A DNA stretch of 31,923 bases from Neofamilia sp964346535 (GCA_964346535.1 CAYFUN010000011.1:1-31923); one strand, 5' to 3'. Positions 1 to 7,960 are shown, numbered from the stretch's first letter. Notes: generated by a model from the letters alone, not told the origin. Numbers and translations: made by a program.

Positions 1-65
1 TTCGTTCCCTTCCCCAAGAGCTGGAAGTCAGAGAAAAGAAAGAAAAAATAATTACACAACAATAA
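1..65 (+). CDS. Possible 3' end of an upstream gene (partial)
   Basis: The first bases can be read as the tail of a gene entering from the left. Frame 3 is open to a TAA at 63-65 and ends in a charged, coil-like tail (…KEKIITQQ). Frame 1 is open to a TAA at 49-51 and ends in a basic tail (…KSEKRKKK). Basic or charged tails are common protein ends, but the piece is too short to identify or to choose between frames. It may simply be intergenic. Confidence 0.25.
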   Translation, partial: RSLPQELEVREKKEKIITQQ

Positions 66-206
66 AGTTTGCTAACAGCGACAGCCACCACAGATTGTTA
101 TGAAAGCAGAGAGATAAATAAGCAAATATAATTTTTGCAAACGGCGAAGCTTTAAAACCGAGGGTAGCCTCTTTTTCAAAAATTTTTACTTTTAACTAGA
201 AAAGTT
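66..206. other. Intergenic stretch upstream of pyrG, nothing recognised
   Basis: Together with the rest up to the pyrG start this is about 215 bases without a recognisable gene. A short GAGG-GTAG-CCTC hairpin followed by T5 at about 167-183 could be a weak terminator of the upstream gene, but the stem is only 4 bp. No riboswitch or tRNA was seen. Confidence 0.4.
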
Positions 207-235
207 TTTACCAAGGCTCTAAGCTGTGTTATAAT
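207..235 (+). promoter_or_regulatory. Probable pyrG promoter
   Basis: TTTACC at 207-212 and a perfect TATAAT at 230-235 are separated by 17 bases, as expected for the housekeeping sigma factor. The leader would be about 38 bases and carries AAGGAGG at 270-276 in front of the pyrG ATG. Confidence 0.7.
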
Positions 236-280
236 AAAGGTTATTAGTGTAAAAGAACAATAAGTTGATAAGGAGGAAAA

Positions 281-1885
281 ATGTCAAAATATATATTTGT
301 CACTGGAGGAGTAGTTAGTGGCATAGGCAAGGGAATTTCAGCAGCAAGTATTGGTAGATTATTAAAGGATAGGGGCTATTCTGTTTTTATGCAAAAATTT
401 GATCCCTACTTAAATGTTGACCCTGGACTTTTAAGCCCTTACCAACACGGAGAGGTTTTCGTAACCAAAGACGGAGCAAAAACAGACCTAGACCTAGGCC
501 ACTATGAAAGATTTATAGATGTAGAGCTTACACAAAAGTCTTCAGTAACTACAGGCAGGATCTACGACAGCGTCCTAAAAAAAGAAAAAAGAGGAGACTA
601 CAACGGAGCCACTGTCCAAGTTATTCCTCACATTACTGACGAAATAAAAAATGCAGTTTATTCTGCCCAAAAACAATCTGAAGCAGACATTATAATTACA
701 GAAATTGGTGGAACAGTTGGAGATATAGAATCACTTCCATTTTTAGAAGCCATTAGACAAATCCACTCTGAAAACAAGAGAGACGACGTCTTATTTATTC
801 ACACAACTTTAGTTCCAGCAGTTCCTGGTACAACTGAATTAAAAACAAAACCAACCCAACATTCTTATAAGGAATTAATGAGTCTAGGCATAAAAACTGA
901 TGTAATTATTGCCAGGTCAGATGGTTTACTTACAGACGACCTAAAGGAAAAAATTTCTCTCTTCTGTGACGTGCCAGCTGAGGCAATTGTACAATCAAAA
1001 AATGTAGACCTAATTTATGAAGTGCCACTTAGCCTTGAAGAACAAGGTCTAGCTGAATATATAATGAAAAAACTTGCCCTAGAAGAAAAAGGCGACAAGT
1101 GCACAGAGTGGGATGAAATGGTAACTAAGTTTAAAAACGCCAACCTTCCACTTATTATTGGCCTTGTAGGAAAATACACAGAACTACCAGATGCCTACCT
1201 TTCTGTAATGAACTCATTAAAGGATGCAGGCTATGATTCAGGTTATAGGGTAGATATAGAATTAATAAAATCAGAAGAAGTTAACGAAGACAATTATATG
1301 GAAAAATTTTCTGGTCTTGACGGCCTAATTGTTCCAAATGGCTCAGGCAAAAGAGGCAACGACGGCCTACTTTTAGCTGCTAAATATTGTAGAGAAGAAA
1401 ATCTTCCATACTTTGGCATTGGCCTTGGCTTTAATATTTCTCTAATTGAAATTGCTAGAAATGTTTTAGGCTTCGAAGGTGCAGACTCAACTCAAATGGA
1501 CAACAACACCAAGTATCCAGTTTTAGATGTAGTATTCCCAGAAGGGTCCCTAGATCCTCAAGGCAGAGAAAGACTAGGCAACTACACTTGTAATTTAGTG
1601 GAAGGCACTATGGCCCAAAGACTTTATGGCCTAGACCAAGTTGAAGAACGTCACTACCACAGGTTAGAACTTAACAAGACTTTTGAAAAAGACTTTGAAG
1701 GAGCTGGCCTTGTAATGGCAGGAAAAAATGAAGACCTAGACCTTGTTGAAATAATTGAGCACAAGGACTTAGACTTTTATTTAGCTTGTTCCTTCTTCCC
1801 AGAATATAGGAACAGACCAACAAATATCCATCCACTATTTAAAGGCTTTATAAAGGCAGCAGCCTTACACAGGGCTAACAAATAG
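281..1885 (+). CDS. pyrG: CTP synthase with a degenerate (probably inactive) glutaminase domain
   Basis: CTP synthase aminates UTP to CTP with ATP; the family normally takes ammonia from glutamine through a C-terminal class I amidotransferase domain. At 534 residues it is full length. The N-terminal synthetase domain is intact: P-loop GGVVSGIGKG, KFDPYLNVDPG, DLDLGHYERF, EIGGTVGDIES and the UTP-binding KTKPTQHS. In the C-terminal domain the usual PGGFGxRG oxyanion loop reads PNGSGKRG (N353, S355), the nucleophile motif GICLG reads GIGLG (Gly381 in place of Cys), and QFHPE reads SFFPE (Phe506 in place of His), while Glu508 is kept. RHRHRYE reads RHYHRLE (Tyr459, Leu462). I infer an enzyme that works only with free ammonia. 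The start is set by AAGGAGG nine bases upstream. It is a single gene with its own promoter and terminator. Confidence 0.97.
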   Translation: MSKYIFVTGGVVSGIGKGISAASIGRLLKDRGYSVFMQKFDPYLNVDPGLLSPYQHGEVFVTKDGAKTDLDLGHYERFIDVELTQKSSVTTGRIYDSVLKKEKRGDYNGATVQVIPHITDEIKNAVYSAQKQSEADIIITEIGGTVGDIESLPFLEAIRQIHSENKRDDVLFIHTTLVPAVPGTTELKTKPTQHSYKELMSLGIKTDVIIARSDGLLTDDLKEKISLFCDVPAEAIVQSKNVDLIYEVPLSLEEQGLAEYIMKKLALEEKGDKCTEWDEMVTKFKNANLPLIIGLVGKYTELPDAYLSVMNSLKDAGYDSGYRVDIELIKSEEVNEDNYMEKFSGLDGLIVPNGSGKRGNDGLLLAAKYCREENLPYFGIGLGFNISLIEIARNVLGFEGADSTQMDNNTKYPVLDVVFPEGSLDPQGRERLGNYTCNLVEGTMAQRLYGLDQVEERHYHRLELNKTFEKDFEGAGLVMAGKNEDLDLVEIIEHKDLDFYLACSFFPEYRNRPTNIHPLFKGFIKAAALHRANK

Positions 1886-1894
1886 GATTTTACC

Positions 1895-1923
1895 AAACCA
1901 CTAGCAGACGCTGGTGGTTTTTT
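1895..1923 (+). terminator. Terminator after pyrG
   Basis: An 11-bp stem AAACCACTAGC / GCTGGTGGTTT with one T-G pair, a four-base loop AGAC and a run of six T. It lies 9 bases after the pyrG stop. Confidence 0.9.
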
Positions 1924-1938
1924 CTTGCTTACTTATAG

Positions 1939-1944
1939 TATAAT
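1939..1944 (+). promoter_or_regulatory. -10 box for the response regulator gene
   Basis: A perfect TATAAT immediately downstream of the pyrG terminator, 25 bases before the ATG at 1970, with AAGGAGG at 1959-1965. No convincing -35 was found; the T-rich terminator tail occupies that place. Confidence 0.5.
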
Positions 1945-1969
1945 AAAGACATTATGACAAGGAGGCCCT

Positions 1970-2650
1970 ATGGACAAGTACAAAATTTTAATTGTCGAAG
2001 ATGACGAAGCCATAAATAATTTAATAAAGTCCTACTTAGAAGAGGAAGGCTACCAGGTTGTCCAAGCCTTTTCAGGAACTGAAGCCAAATTTTATTTAAA
2101 GGAAGACATGGACCTTTTTATTTTAGACCTTATGCTACCAGGCCTAAGTGGAGAGGAAATAATTGAAGAAATTAGAAGGGAAAGCACTGGACCGATTTTA
2201 GTTGTGTCAGGCAAGGCAGAATTAGACGACAAGGTCCAGGCCCTAGACCTAGGCGCAGATGACTATATGACAAAGCCCTTTGATCAAAGGGAACTTCTAG
2301 CTAGGATCAAGGTTTTACTTAGAAGACTGGCCCTAGAAAAGAAGCCAGCAGAAGACCAGCTGACCTACAAGTCTATAGTCTTAAAGCCCAAGTCTATGGA
2401 AGTTTTTGTAGATGGAAAGACTTTAAGCCTAACTCAAACAGAGTTTTTAATTCTCTATGAGTTTTTAAAAGACCCTGACTCAGTTTTTTCCAGAGACAGA
2501 CTATATGACGCCATTTGGGGCTACGACTACCAAGAAGGAGACAATGCCATAACTGTTCACATTTCCCACCTCCGCCAAAAACTAAGGCAGGCAAGTGGAG
2601 AGGATATAATTGTTACAGTTTGGGGAGTTGGCTACAAGCTGGCCAAGTAA
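1970..2650 (+). CDS. OmpR/PhoB-family response regulator
   Basis: A 226-residue DNA-binding response regulator. The receiver domain (about 1-120) has the acidic pair Asp11/Asp12, the phospho-acceptor Asp53 in ILDLMLPG, Ser80 and Lys102 in TKPF. The C-terminal half (about 130-226) is a winged helix with the typical ITVHISHLRQKL recognition region and GVGYKL end. No kinase gene is next to it. The nearest kinase is the lone one at 9620-10498, behind an ABC cassette that also lacks a regulator, so the two may be separated partners (inference). It starts at ATG after AAGGAGG. Confidence 0.93.
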   Translation: MDKYKILIVEDDEAINNLIKSYLEEEGYQVVQAFSGTEAKFYLKEDMDLFILDLMLPGLSGEEIIEEIRRESTGPILVVSGKAELDDKVQALDLGADDYMTKPFDQRELLARIKVLLRRLALEKKPAEDQLTYKSIVLKPKSMEVFVDGKTLSLTQTEFLILYEFLKDPDSVFSRDRLYDAIWGYDYQEGDNAITVHISHLRQKLRQASGEDIIVTVWGVGYKLAK

Positions 2651-2688
2651 ACTTAAGAATTTTTTAAAGAAATACACTAAAAATTCAT

Positions 2689-2717
2689 TTGCAATTATTT
2701 AACAAATACACTATTAT
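2689..2717 (+). promoter_or_regulatory. Probable promoter of the LCP gene
   Basis: TTGCAA at 2689-2694 and TATTAT at 2712-2717, 17 bases apart, giving a leader of about 38 bases. The leader has no strong Shine-Dalgarno sequence; only AGAAAAGAG-type purine runs precede the ATG. Confidence 0.55.
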
Positions 2718-2761
2718 AAAGGCTGGAAAAATTTTTAGAAGAAAAGAGAAATTGAAATAAG

Positions 2762-3679
2762 ATGAAAAAATTTTTTAAGACATTTTTTATTAGTCTTTTA
2801 ATAATCTGCCTTTTAGGAGGAGGCCTAGTTTTTGGACTTGAAAGTGGAAAACTTAGCCTGGACCAAATTCCAGACCTGCCATTTTTAAAGGCCAAGGGAG
2901 ACGGAGACCTAGACGGCGACAGCCTAACTTTTGTCCTCTTAGGTGTAGACACCTTGGACATTGATTCTTACAAGGGAATAAGGACAGATACAATAATGGT
3001 AGCCAAGGCAGACTTTGCAGATGGCAGCCTAAAAATTTTATCAATACCAAGAGACACTAGGACCTATGTAAATGGTAAGAAGGACAAAATTAACCACGCC
3101 CACTCTTATGGCGGAGTTGATATGACTTTAGAATCAATAAACGCCCTACTTGATACAGATATAAAATACTACTGCCTAGTAGACTACAGGGCAGTTGAAG
3201 AAATGGTAGACGCCATTGGCGGAGTTGATATTTACGTTCCAAGGCGAATGGAATACTCAGACCCATCAGTTGACTTTACTGTAGACCTTTACGAAGGCCA
3301 ACAAGTCTTAGACGGGAAAAAGGCCATGGAGTTTCTAAGGTGGAGAAAAAATAACGACTACACAGAACAATACGAAAAGGGAGACGTTGGCAGAATCGAA
3401 ACCCAACAGTACTTTGTAAAAGAATTTGCCAAACAAGTTCTCCAAGGAAAAAACATCTTAAAACTACCTAAGCTAATAAATATTTACTTAGACAGAGTTC
3501 AGACCAATATTCCAATAGGAGACATGGTAAGCGGCCTAAGACTTGCGAAAAAAATCGACAAGGACAAGGTCACAACTTATACCCTACCAGGCTCAGGCCA
3601 GTATATAGGAAAGACCTCCTACTTTATCTACGACGAAACAGGTCTAGCCAACACCTTAATAGAAATGGGATTAAAATAG
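2762..3679 (+). CDS. LytR-CpsA-Psr (LCP) family cell-wall glycopolymer ligase
   Basis: LCP enzymes move undecaprenyl-linked glycopolymers (teichoic acids, capsule) onto peptidoglycan on the outer face of the membrane. The 305-residue protein has one N-terminal membrane anchor (about 5-25) and then an LCP domain: LLGVDT, GIRTDTIMV, SIPRDTRTYV, INHAHSYGG, a VDYRAVEEMVDAIGGVDI block, EFLRWR and GRIETQQ near the end. The conserved Arg and Asp residues that bind the lipid pyrophosphate are present. The length is typical of single-domain LCP proteins. A terminator overlaps its stop codon, so it is probably monocistronic. Which polymer it handles cannot be told from the sequence. Confidence 0.93.
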   Translation: MKKFFKTFFISLLIICLLGGGLVFGLESGKLSLDQIPDLPFLKAKGDGDLDGDSLTFVLLGVDTLDIDSYKGIRTDTIMVAKADFADGSLKILSIPRDTRTYVNGKKDKINHAHSYGGVDMTLESINALLDTDIKYYCLVDYRAVEEMVDAIGGVDIYVPRRMEYSDPSVDFTVDLYEGQQVLDGKKAMEFLRWRKNNDYTEQYEKGDVGRIETQQYFVKEFAKQVLQGKNILKLPKLINIYLDRVQTNIPIGDMVSGLRLAKKIDKDKVTTYTLPGSGQYIGKTSYFIYDETGLANTLIEMGLK

Positions 3680-3703
3680 AAGATTTAGGTCTTCTATTTT
3701 TTT
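3677..3703 (+). terminator. Terminator overlapping the LCP stop codon
   Basis: TAGAAGA at 3677-3683 pairs with TCTTCTA at 3690-3696 around a six-base loop, followed by T7. The stem begins inside the stop codon. Confidence 0.85.
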
Positions 3704-3740
3704 GTAAATTTTTCCCTTGAATTTATAAGCTAAGTACAAG

Positions 3741-3773
3741 AAAAAAACCAAGCCTTGACTTGGACTTGGTTTT
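3741..3773 (-). terminator. Terminator of the rodA-like gene
   Basis: AAAACCAAG (3744-3752) pairs with CTTGGTTTT (3765-3773). The A7 run at 3741-3747 gives a T run when read on the minus strand. It separates the converging LCP and rodA-like genes. Confidence 0.75.
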
Positions 3774-3776
3774 GCT

Positions 3777-4886
3777 TTAAAAGTATTTTATATTTTTGTG
3801 GCCTGAAACTGAAAGGACTAGGCCGATCATTATCATATTTGTCAGTTGGAAGGTTCCTCCTGCTGATACAAAGGGAAGGGGGATACCTGTTATTGGTACG
3901 ACTCCAAGGGTCATGCCTATGTTTTCAAAAATGTGGAAGAGAAACATGGCGGCAATTCCTATTACCATAAAGGACCCGTAGAAGTCTATGGACTCTTTGG
4001 CTATCCTATACATCCTAAATAGAATAAAAAGATATAGAAGGATTAAAAATATTCCTCCAACAAAGCCCAGCTCTTCAGCAACTACTGGGAAGATAAAGTC
4101 GTTTTGCCTTTCTGGTATAAAGCCGAACTGGGTTTGGGTTCCCTTGTAAAGGCCTTTTCCTAAAAACTGGCCTGAGCCAATGGCAATTCTTCCTTGAACG
4201 TACTGCCAGGCAGTTCCAGTTGCTGAGGCTTCTGGGTCTAAAAAGTCAAAGAACCTGTCTTTTTGATAATTTTCTAGGGAAAACCAAATTATTGGAGCAG
4301 CAATAACTGCAAGGACTGCAGCTAGGGCAATGTACTTCCAGTGGATGCCAGCTAAAAATAGCATGACTATAGTTATAAACATATAGACCATAGCAGTTCC
4401 AGCGTCAGGTTGTCTTAAGATTAAAAAGATTGGGAAAAAGGCAAAGGCCAAGACCTTAATTAAAACCAGAGGCTTGTTTAAGTCTTCGTGGACTTCTTCT
4501 AAGTAAGAGGCCAGACAAATTATAAAGGCAATTTTTACAAACTCAGAAGGTTGGAAGACAACTGGCCCAATTTTTAGCCAAGACTTTATATCAGAACCTG
4601 CCTGAGGTCCTATACCAAAAATTACTGTAGCTAGGAGTAGGGCACAAGAGCCGATATAAATTATCTTATAGAGGTACTTCCAATTTCTATAGTCAATGGC
4701 AGCCAAGACAACTAAGGCAAAGGCTCCAATGAGGCTGGCAATTTTTTGGCTGCGCATAATTCTAGGGCCTGCATCTAGGGCCTTAGTAGCTGAGGACAAG
4801 ACTAAAAAGCCATAAAAAATTAGGGCCACAATTCCAAGTATTAATTTATAGTCAATATCTTTAAAAAAATTTCCTCTTTTGTTCAT
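3777..4886 (-). CDS. rodA: RodA/FtsW (SEDS) peptidoglycan glycosyltransferase
   Basis: SEDS proteins polymerise glycan strands from lipid II in the membrane, working with a class B penicillin-binding protein. The 369-residue protein has about ten membrane helices and family motifs: WLKIGPVVFQPSEFVKI, RQPDAGTA, then the catalytic-site loop PERQNDFIFPVVAEELG with Asp263, and a C-terminal GIPLPFVSAGGTFQLTNM block (most members have SYGGS here). No PBP partner is adjacent. I favour RodA over FtsW because it stands alone away from a division cluster, but this is not decisive. The ATG has no Shine-Dalgarno sequence, and the -10 box ends 6 bases before it, suggesting a leaderless transcript. Confidence 0.9.
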   Translation of the reverse strand: MNKRGNFFKDIDYKLILGIVALIFYGFLVLSSATKALDAGPRIMRSQKIASLIGAFALVVLAAIDYRNWKYLYKIIYIGSCALLLATVIFGIGPQAGSDIKSWLKIGPVVFQPSEFVKIAFIICLASYLEEVHEDLNKPLVLIKVLAFAFFPIFLILRQPDAGTAMVYMFITIVMLFLAGIHWKYIALAAVLAVIAAPIIWFSLENYQKDRFFDFLDPEASATGTAWQYVQGRIAIGSGQFLGKGLYKGTQTQFGFIPERQNDFIFPVVAEELGFVGGIFLILLYLFILFRMYRIAKESIDFYGSFMVIGIAAMFLFHIFENIGMTLGVVPITGIPLPFVSAGGTFQLTNMIMIGLVLSVSGHKNIKYF

Positions 4887-4892
4887 GTCTAT

Positions 4893-4921
4893 ATTGTATA
4901 AAATATCTGCTTTAATGTAAA
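4893..4921 (-). promoter_or_regulatory. rodA promoter giving a probable leaderless mRNA
   Basis: On the minus strand TTTACA (4916-4921) and TACAAT (4893-4898) are separated by 17 bases. Only six bases lie between the -10 box and the ATG at 4886, so transcription should start at or next to the start codon. Confidence 0.7.
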
Positions 4922-4930
4922 GATGGGGAC

Positions 4931-4958
4931 TTGTTAAATCTCCTGTATATAATATAAT
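4931..4958 (+). promoter_or_regulatory. Promoter of the 4976-7093 operon
   Basis: TTGTTA at 4931-4936 and TATAAT at 4953-4958 are 16 bases apart. A second TATAAT overlaps at 4948-4953. The start would be near 4965, leaving a very short leader that just contains GAGGTG. It is back-to-back with the rodA promoter. Confidence 0.65.
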
Positions 4959-4975
4959 TAATAGTGAGGTGGCAG

Positions 4976-6034
4976 ATGAAAAAACCTAAGAAAATCAAGT
5001 ATTTACTCCTAGGCCTAGGACTAATATTTTTAATTGTAGTTATAAATAAATTAATAGAAGATAGGATCCAAAGACCAATAAAAATGGTTGAAGAAAAATC
5101 AATTTGGACAGACGTTGAAATTCAAAAGTCTAAACTTACTGACTCGTCTATAGTAACTTGGGACAACTCGTCAATAAAGATTTACAATCTTCAAGGTGAG
5201 CTAGTAGAAGAAATTTTAGGCAATGGCTATTACACCAATGTTTATTTTTTTGATGACCAAATTGGAGTTTTAGACAAGCAGCTCAATGTCTTTTATCTTT
5301 ATTCTCCCCTTGGAGATCTCAAGGAAAAAATTGAACTGTCAGGGTCTGTTTATTCTATGATAAAGAAAAATGGAGACTTTTATGTCCACAGAAAGGACCA
5401 AATGCAAGATGGCAGGCTAGAAAGTCTATCAAAGTTAGAGTCCAGAGGCAAGGAATCTCCTCTTTATGAAACAGAAAGATTTATTATAAACTTTGACCCA
5501 GAAAAATCTAAATTATACATTAGCGAAATTACAACAGAAAACTATTCTTATAAGTCAGTTTTAACAATTACAGATGGCAAGGAATCAACTGTCTTTGACT
5601 TTGGCAACGAAACAGTTTTAGAAACCAAGGTCTATGGAAAAAAACTCCTGGCCATTACCAACAAAAACCTCTATAAGATAGTAGGCAATGAAAAAGAAAA
5701 AGTTGAACTGAAAAATTTTAAAGACTACCGTTTTGAAGATAAAAAAATTGTAGTCCTTTATGACAACAAACTTGTGGTCTTTAATCCAGACCTAGGCATA
5801 GAAAAGTCAGATGACATTGGAATTTCTACATCAGGCCTGCTAGTCCACGACGGGTCCTACTTTGTTTGGGGACCTACTGACCTAGTAGCCTTTGTAGGCG
5901 AGCAAAGGTCCTTTACTAAGTCCTTTGAGTCCATAGTCTATGGAGTAGATTCTAACAACAAGGGCCTTTTAATTAGCCACAAGTACAACACAGAACTTTA
6001 TTTATTTGAACCAATAGAAGAGGAGAAAAATTGA
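4976..6034 (+). CDS. Membrane-anchored protein of unknown function (DUF5711-like)
   Basis: A 352-residue protein with a basic N-terminus and one membrane segment (about 9-25), then a long outward-facing domain rich in short strands and repeated 'x-D-x-x-x-x-V/I-F/Y' turns. This looks like a beta-propeller of the kind in DUF5711 proteins. I do not recognise a catalytic motif and assign no function. I chose ATG 4976 (MKKPKKIKY…) because GAGGTG at 4966-4971 precedes it; a GTG at 4964 in frame would overlap that site. The stop overlaps the TTG start of the MscS gene (TTGA), so the two are translationally coupled and a role in envelope or turgor sensing is possible (inference). Confidence 0.75.
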   Translation: MKKPKKIKYLLLGLGLIFLIVVINKLIEDRIQRPIKMVEEKSIWTDVEIQKSKLTDSSIVTWDNSSIKIYNLQGELVEEILGNGYYTNVYFFDDQIGVLDKQLNVFYLYSPLGDLKEKIELSGSVYSMIKKNGDFYVHRKDQMQDGRLESLSKLESRGKESPLYETERFIINFDPEKSKLYISEITTENYSYKSVLTITDGKESTVFDFGNETVLETKVYGKKLLAITNKNLYKIVGNEKEKVELKNFKDYRFEDKKIVVLYDNKLVVFNPDLGIEKSDDIGISTSGLLVHDGSYFVWGPTDLVAFVGEQRSFTKSFESIVYGVDSNNKGLLISHKYNTELYLFEPIEEEKN

Positions 6035-6849
6035 GCGAGATAGTAAACGAAAAACTATTAGGTGGCCATATTGAAAGCAAGCTTATTTTAGGGATAATTG
6101 ATGTACTAATAACTTTACTTGTCTTATATATAGTTGCAAAAGTTATTAAGTACATTTTAGAAAAACTTTTGTCCGCAACAAAGATCAACGAAAAAGTTTT
6201 AGTCACAGCAGTGAACCTGATGAAAAACATTATAAATATACTTTTTATGATTATGGCCTTGGTGACAATTTTAGACTTCTTTGGCATTAATACTACATCT
6301 CTAATTGCTACAGCAGGAATTGGAGGAGTTGCCCTAGCCTTTGGAGCCCAATCTCTAGTCAAGGACATTATTTCCGGTCTCTTTATCTTAATTGAGGGCC
6401 AGTACTATATTGGCGACGAAGTTGTCATCGAGGGAATTTCTGGCAATGTTGTAGACTTTACCCTTAGAACAACCAAGGTCCAAGACTTTGCAACAGGGGC
6501 CATCCACTTTATTCCCAATGGCAATATAACAAATGTAGAAAACAGGTCTAAGGCCAACCAAATTGTAAATATTTCTATAGATGTGCCTAATGACTATGAC
6601 GCAAAATTTATTTTACAAGTTCTCAGGGACAAGCTAGAAGGCTACGAGGACCCAAATATTATTGCAGGTCCAAGTGTCAAGGGAATTTCTGGCTTTAAAG
6701 ACAGGTACTACAGTATTTTAATTTTGACAACTGTAAAAAATGGTATGATTTACGAATACCAAAGAAAAATCAGGGCCATGATTGCTGAGGCCTTAAAGGA
6801 AAACAATATCAACCTTTACCATCCTATAATTAAATTAGAAGGAGAATAA
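6031..6849 (+). CDS. mscS: MscS-family mechanosensitive channel
   Basis: MscS channels open under membrane tension and release solutes on osmotic downshift. The 272-residue protein has three N-terminal membrane helices (about 20-115). The third pore-lining helix is Gly/Ala rich, in TAGIGGVALAFGAQSLVKDIISG, as is diagnostic. A beta domain follows (GDEVVIEGISGNVVDFTLRTT, then FIPNGNITNV) with a C-terminal alpha/beta region. It starts with TTG overlapping the upstream TGA, preceded by AGAGGAG. It sits between the unknown anchored protein and DUF951, and the three appear to be one operon. Confidence 0.93.
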   Translation: MSEIVNEKLLGGHIESKLILGIIDVLITLLVLYIVAKVIKYILEKLLSATKINEKVLVTAVNLMKNIINILFMIMALVTILDFFGINTTSLIATAGIGGVALAFGAQSLVKDIISGLFILIEGQYYIGDEVVIEGISGNVVDFTLRTTKVQDFATGAIHFIPNGNITNVENRSKANQIVNISIDVPNDYDAKFILQVLRDKLEGYEDPNIIAGPSVKGISGFKDRYYSILILTTVKNGMIYEYQRKIRAMIAEALKENNINLYHPIIKLEGE

Positions 6850-6850
6850 A

Positions 6851-7093
6851 ATGCTTAACTACCAAGTTGGAGACATTGTCACCATGAAAAAAGGCCACCC
6901 ATGTGGGGAAAACCAATGGGAAGTTGAAAGAACTGGCGTCGATATAAAACTAAAGTGCCTAGGCTGTGACAGACAAGTTTGGATGCCTAGGAGGGACTTT
7001 GAAAAAAGAGTTAGAAAAATTCTCGTAGACGGCAAATTTATTGCCATAGTAAATTATAAAAAAGAAGAAGAACAAGAAGAGGCAGGGGTCTAA
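6851..7093 (+). CDS. DUF951 family protein
   Basis: A small 80-residue protein matching the DUF951 pattern: GDIVTMKKGHPCG at the start, WEVERTGVDIKLKCLGC in the middle and MPRRDFEKRVRKI after it. Cys18, Cys36 and Cys39 suggest a small metal-binding or SH3-like fold. Its function is unknown. It follows the MscS stop by one base, with AAGGAG inside the end of mscS. Conservation next to small-conductance channel genes is common in Firmicutes. The C-terminus is a Glu-rich tail. Confidence 0.88.
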   Translation: MLNYQVGDIVTMKKGHPCGENQWEVERTGVDIKLKCLGCDRQVWMPRRDFEKRVRKILVDGKFIAIVNYKKEEEQEEAGV

Positions 7094-7116
7094 AATTTCT
7101 AGGCCCTTGCCTTTAT
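7081..7116 (+). terminator. Terminator of the 4976-7093 operon
   Basis: A 12-bp stem (GGCAGGGGTCTA at 7081-7092 with TAGGCCCTTGCC at 7100-7111, two wobble pairs) with a seven-base loop and an interrupted T run. It overlaps the DUF951 stop codon. Confidence 0.8.
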
Positions 7117-7170
7117 ACTTTCTTTATAAATCCTTTAGCCTTTCTACAAGCTATTAAGAAAGAGAAGTCC

Positions 7171-7176
7171 TATAAT
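7171..7176 (+). promoter_or_regulatory. -10 box of the ABC transporter/kinase operon
   Basis: A perfect TATAAT 28 bases before the ATG at 7205, with a strong GAGGAGG at 7191-7197. No good -35 is present at the usual spacing, which would fit a promoter that needs an activator such as a response regulator (inference). Confidence 0.5.
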
Positions 7177-7204
7177 GGTCTTAAGAAATTGAGGAGGAAG
7201 AAAA

Positions 7205-7960
7205 ATGATCAAATATATTAAAGCAGAATTTTATAGGACCTTTCACAGTCCCCTTTACAAAAAATTTCTAGTATTTTCTTTGGGGATAATGTTAGTAATT
7301 CTAGCAGCTTGGAAGCCCTTAAAACTTGTAGACAGTGGAGACTTTATGGTAGGCATGAGTGCCTTGGCCATGGTTGCCATCCTTTTAGTAATAGCCATAG
7401 CAATGGTCATAGCCTATAAGACCAAGGACACCAAGGTGCAAATTTTATCCTACGGCATGACCAGGGGACAAATGTACTTTTATGATTTAATAACCATGCA
7501 GGCCATATCTATAGCAACAACTTTAATCTTAGGCCTACTTGCTCTAGCTACTGGATTTTTCGCCAATCTTTTAGGTCTAGCAAGCGTAAATCAAGAAGCC
7601 TATCTTGGCTTTGGGGCCTTTGTCCTAAAACTAATTTTATTTAGCATAAATTTAAATAATGCAATTTTTGGCCTAGGATATTTATTAAATTCAGTTCCAT
7701 TGGGACTTATTGGCCACATTGTAATTTTGCCAGCCATCTTACAAATAGCAGTGGCCTTTACTATGGACAAGGACTTTGGACCATATATAATAAAGCTTTT
7801 AAAAGTTCAACCCTATATAATCCTTCAAGACTTTGCCACAGAAGGGCTTAGCACTATAGGAACTGACGCCTATAAAATTATTGGAGCAGGAGTGATTTAT
7901 GTCCTTGTCTGCTTCCTAATACCAGGCTACCTGGCCTTTAAAAACAGGGAAATTTATTAA
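7205..7960 (+). CDS. ABC-2 type permease, lantibiotic-immunity-like
   Basis: A 251-residue membrane protein with about six hydrophobic segments. It begins MIKYIKAEFYRTFHSPLYKKF, the usual cytoplasmic start of MutE/EpiE-type permeases that export or keep out peptide antibiotics. It is the first gene of a four-gene set: permease, ATPase, permease, histidine kinase. The second permease at 8874 shares the '(I/F)xRAEFFRxxxS' opening, so the two are paralogues that would form a heterodimer. The substrate is not known; a role in sensing and resisting cell-wall-active peptides is the family norm. Confidence 0.85.
   Translation: MIKYIKAEFYRTFHSPLYKKFLVFSLGIMLVILAAWKPLKLVDSGDFMVGMSALAMVAILLVIAIAMVIAYKTKDTKVQILSYGMTRGQMYFYDLITMQAISIATTLILGLLALATGFFANLLGLASVNQEAYLGFGAFVLKLILFSINLNNAIFGLGYLLNSVPLGLIGHIVILPAILQIAVAFTMDKDFGPYIIKLLKVQPYIILQDFATEGLSTIGTDAYKIIGAGVIYVLVCFLIPGYLAFKNREIY

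Noticed and set aside
281..1885. PyrG active-site changes as a frameshift or sequencing artefact
   Set aside because: The domain is full length and in one frame, and the changed residues are separate substitutions in all three active-site loops, which random errors would not produce together.
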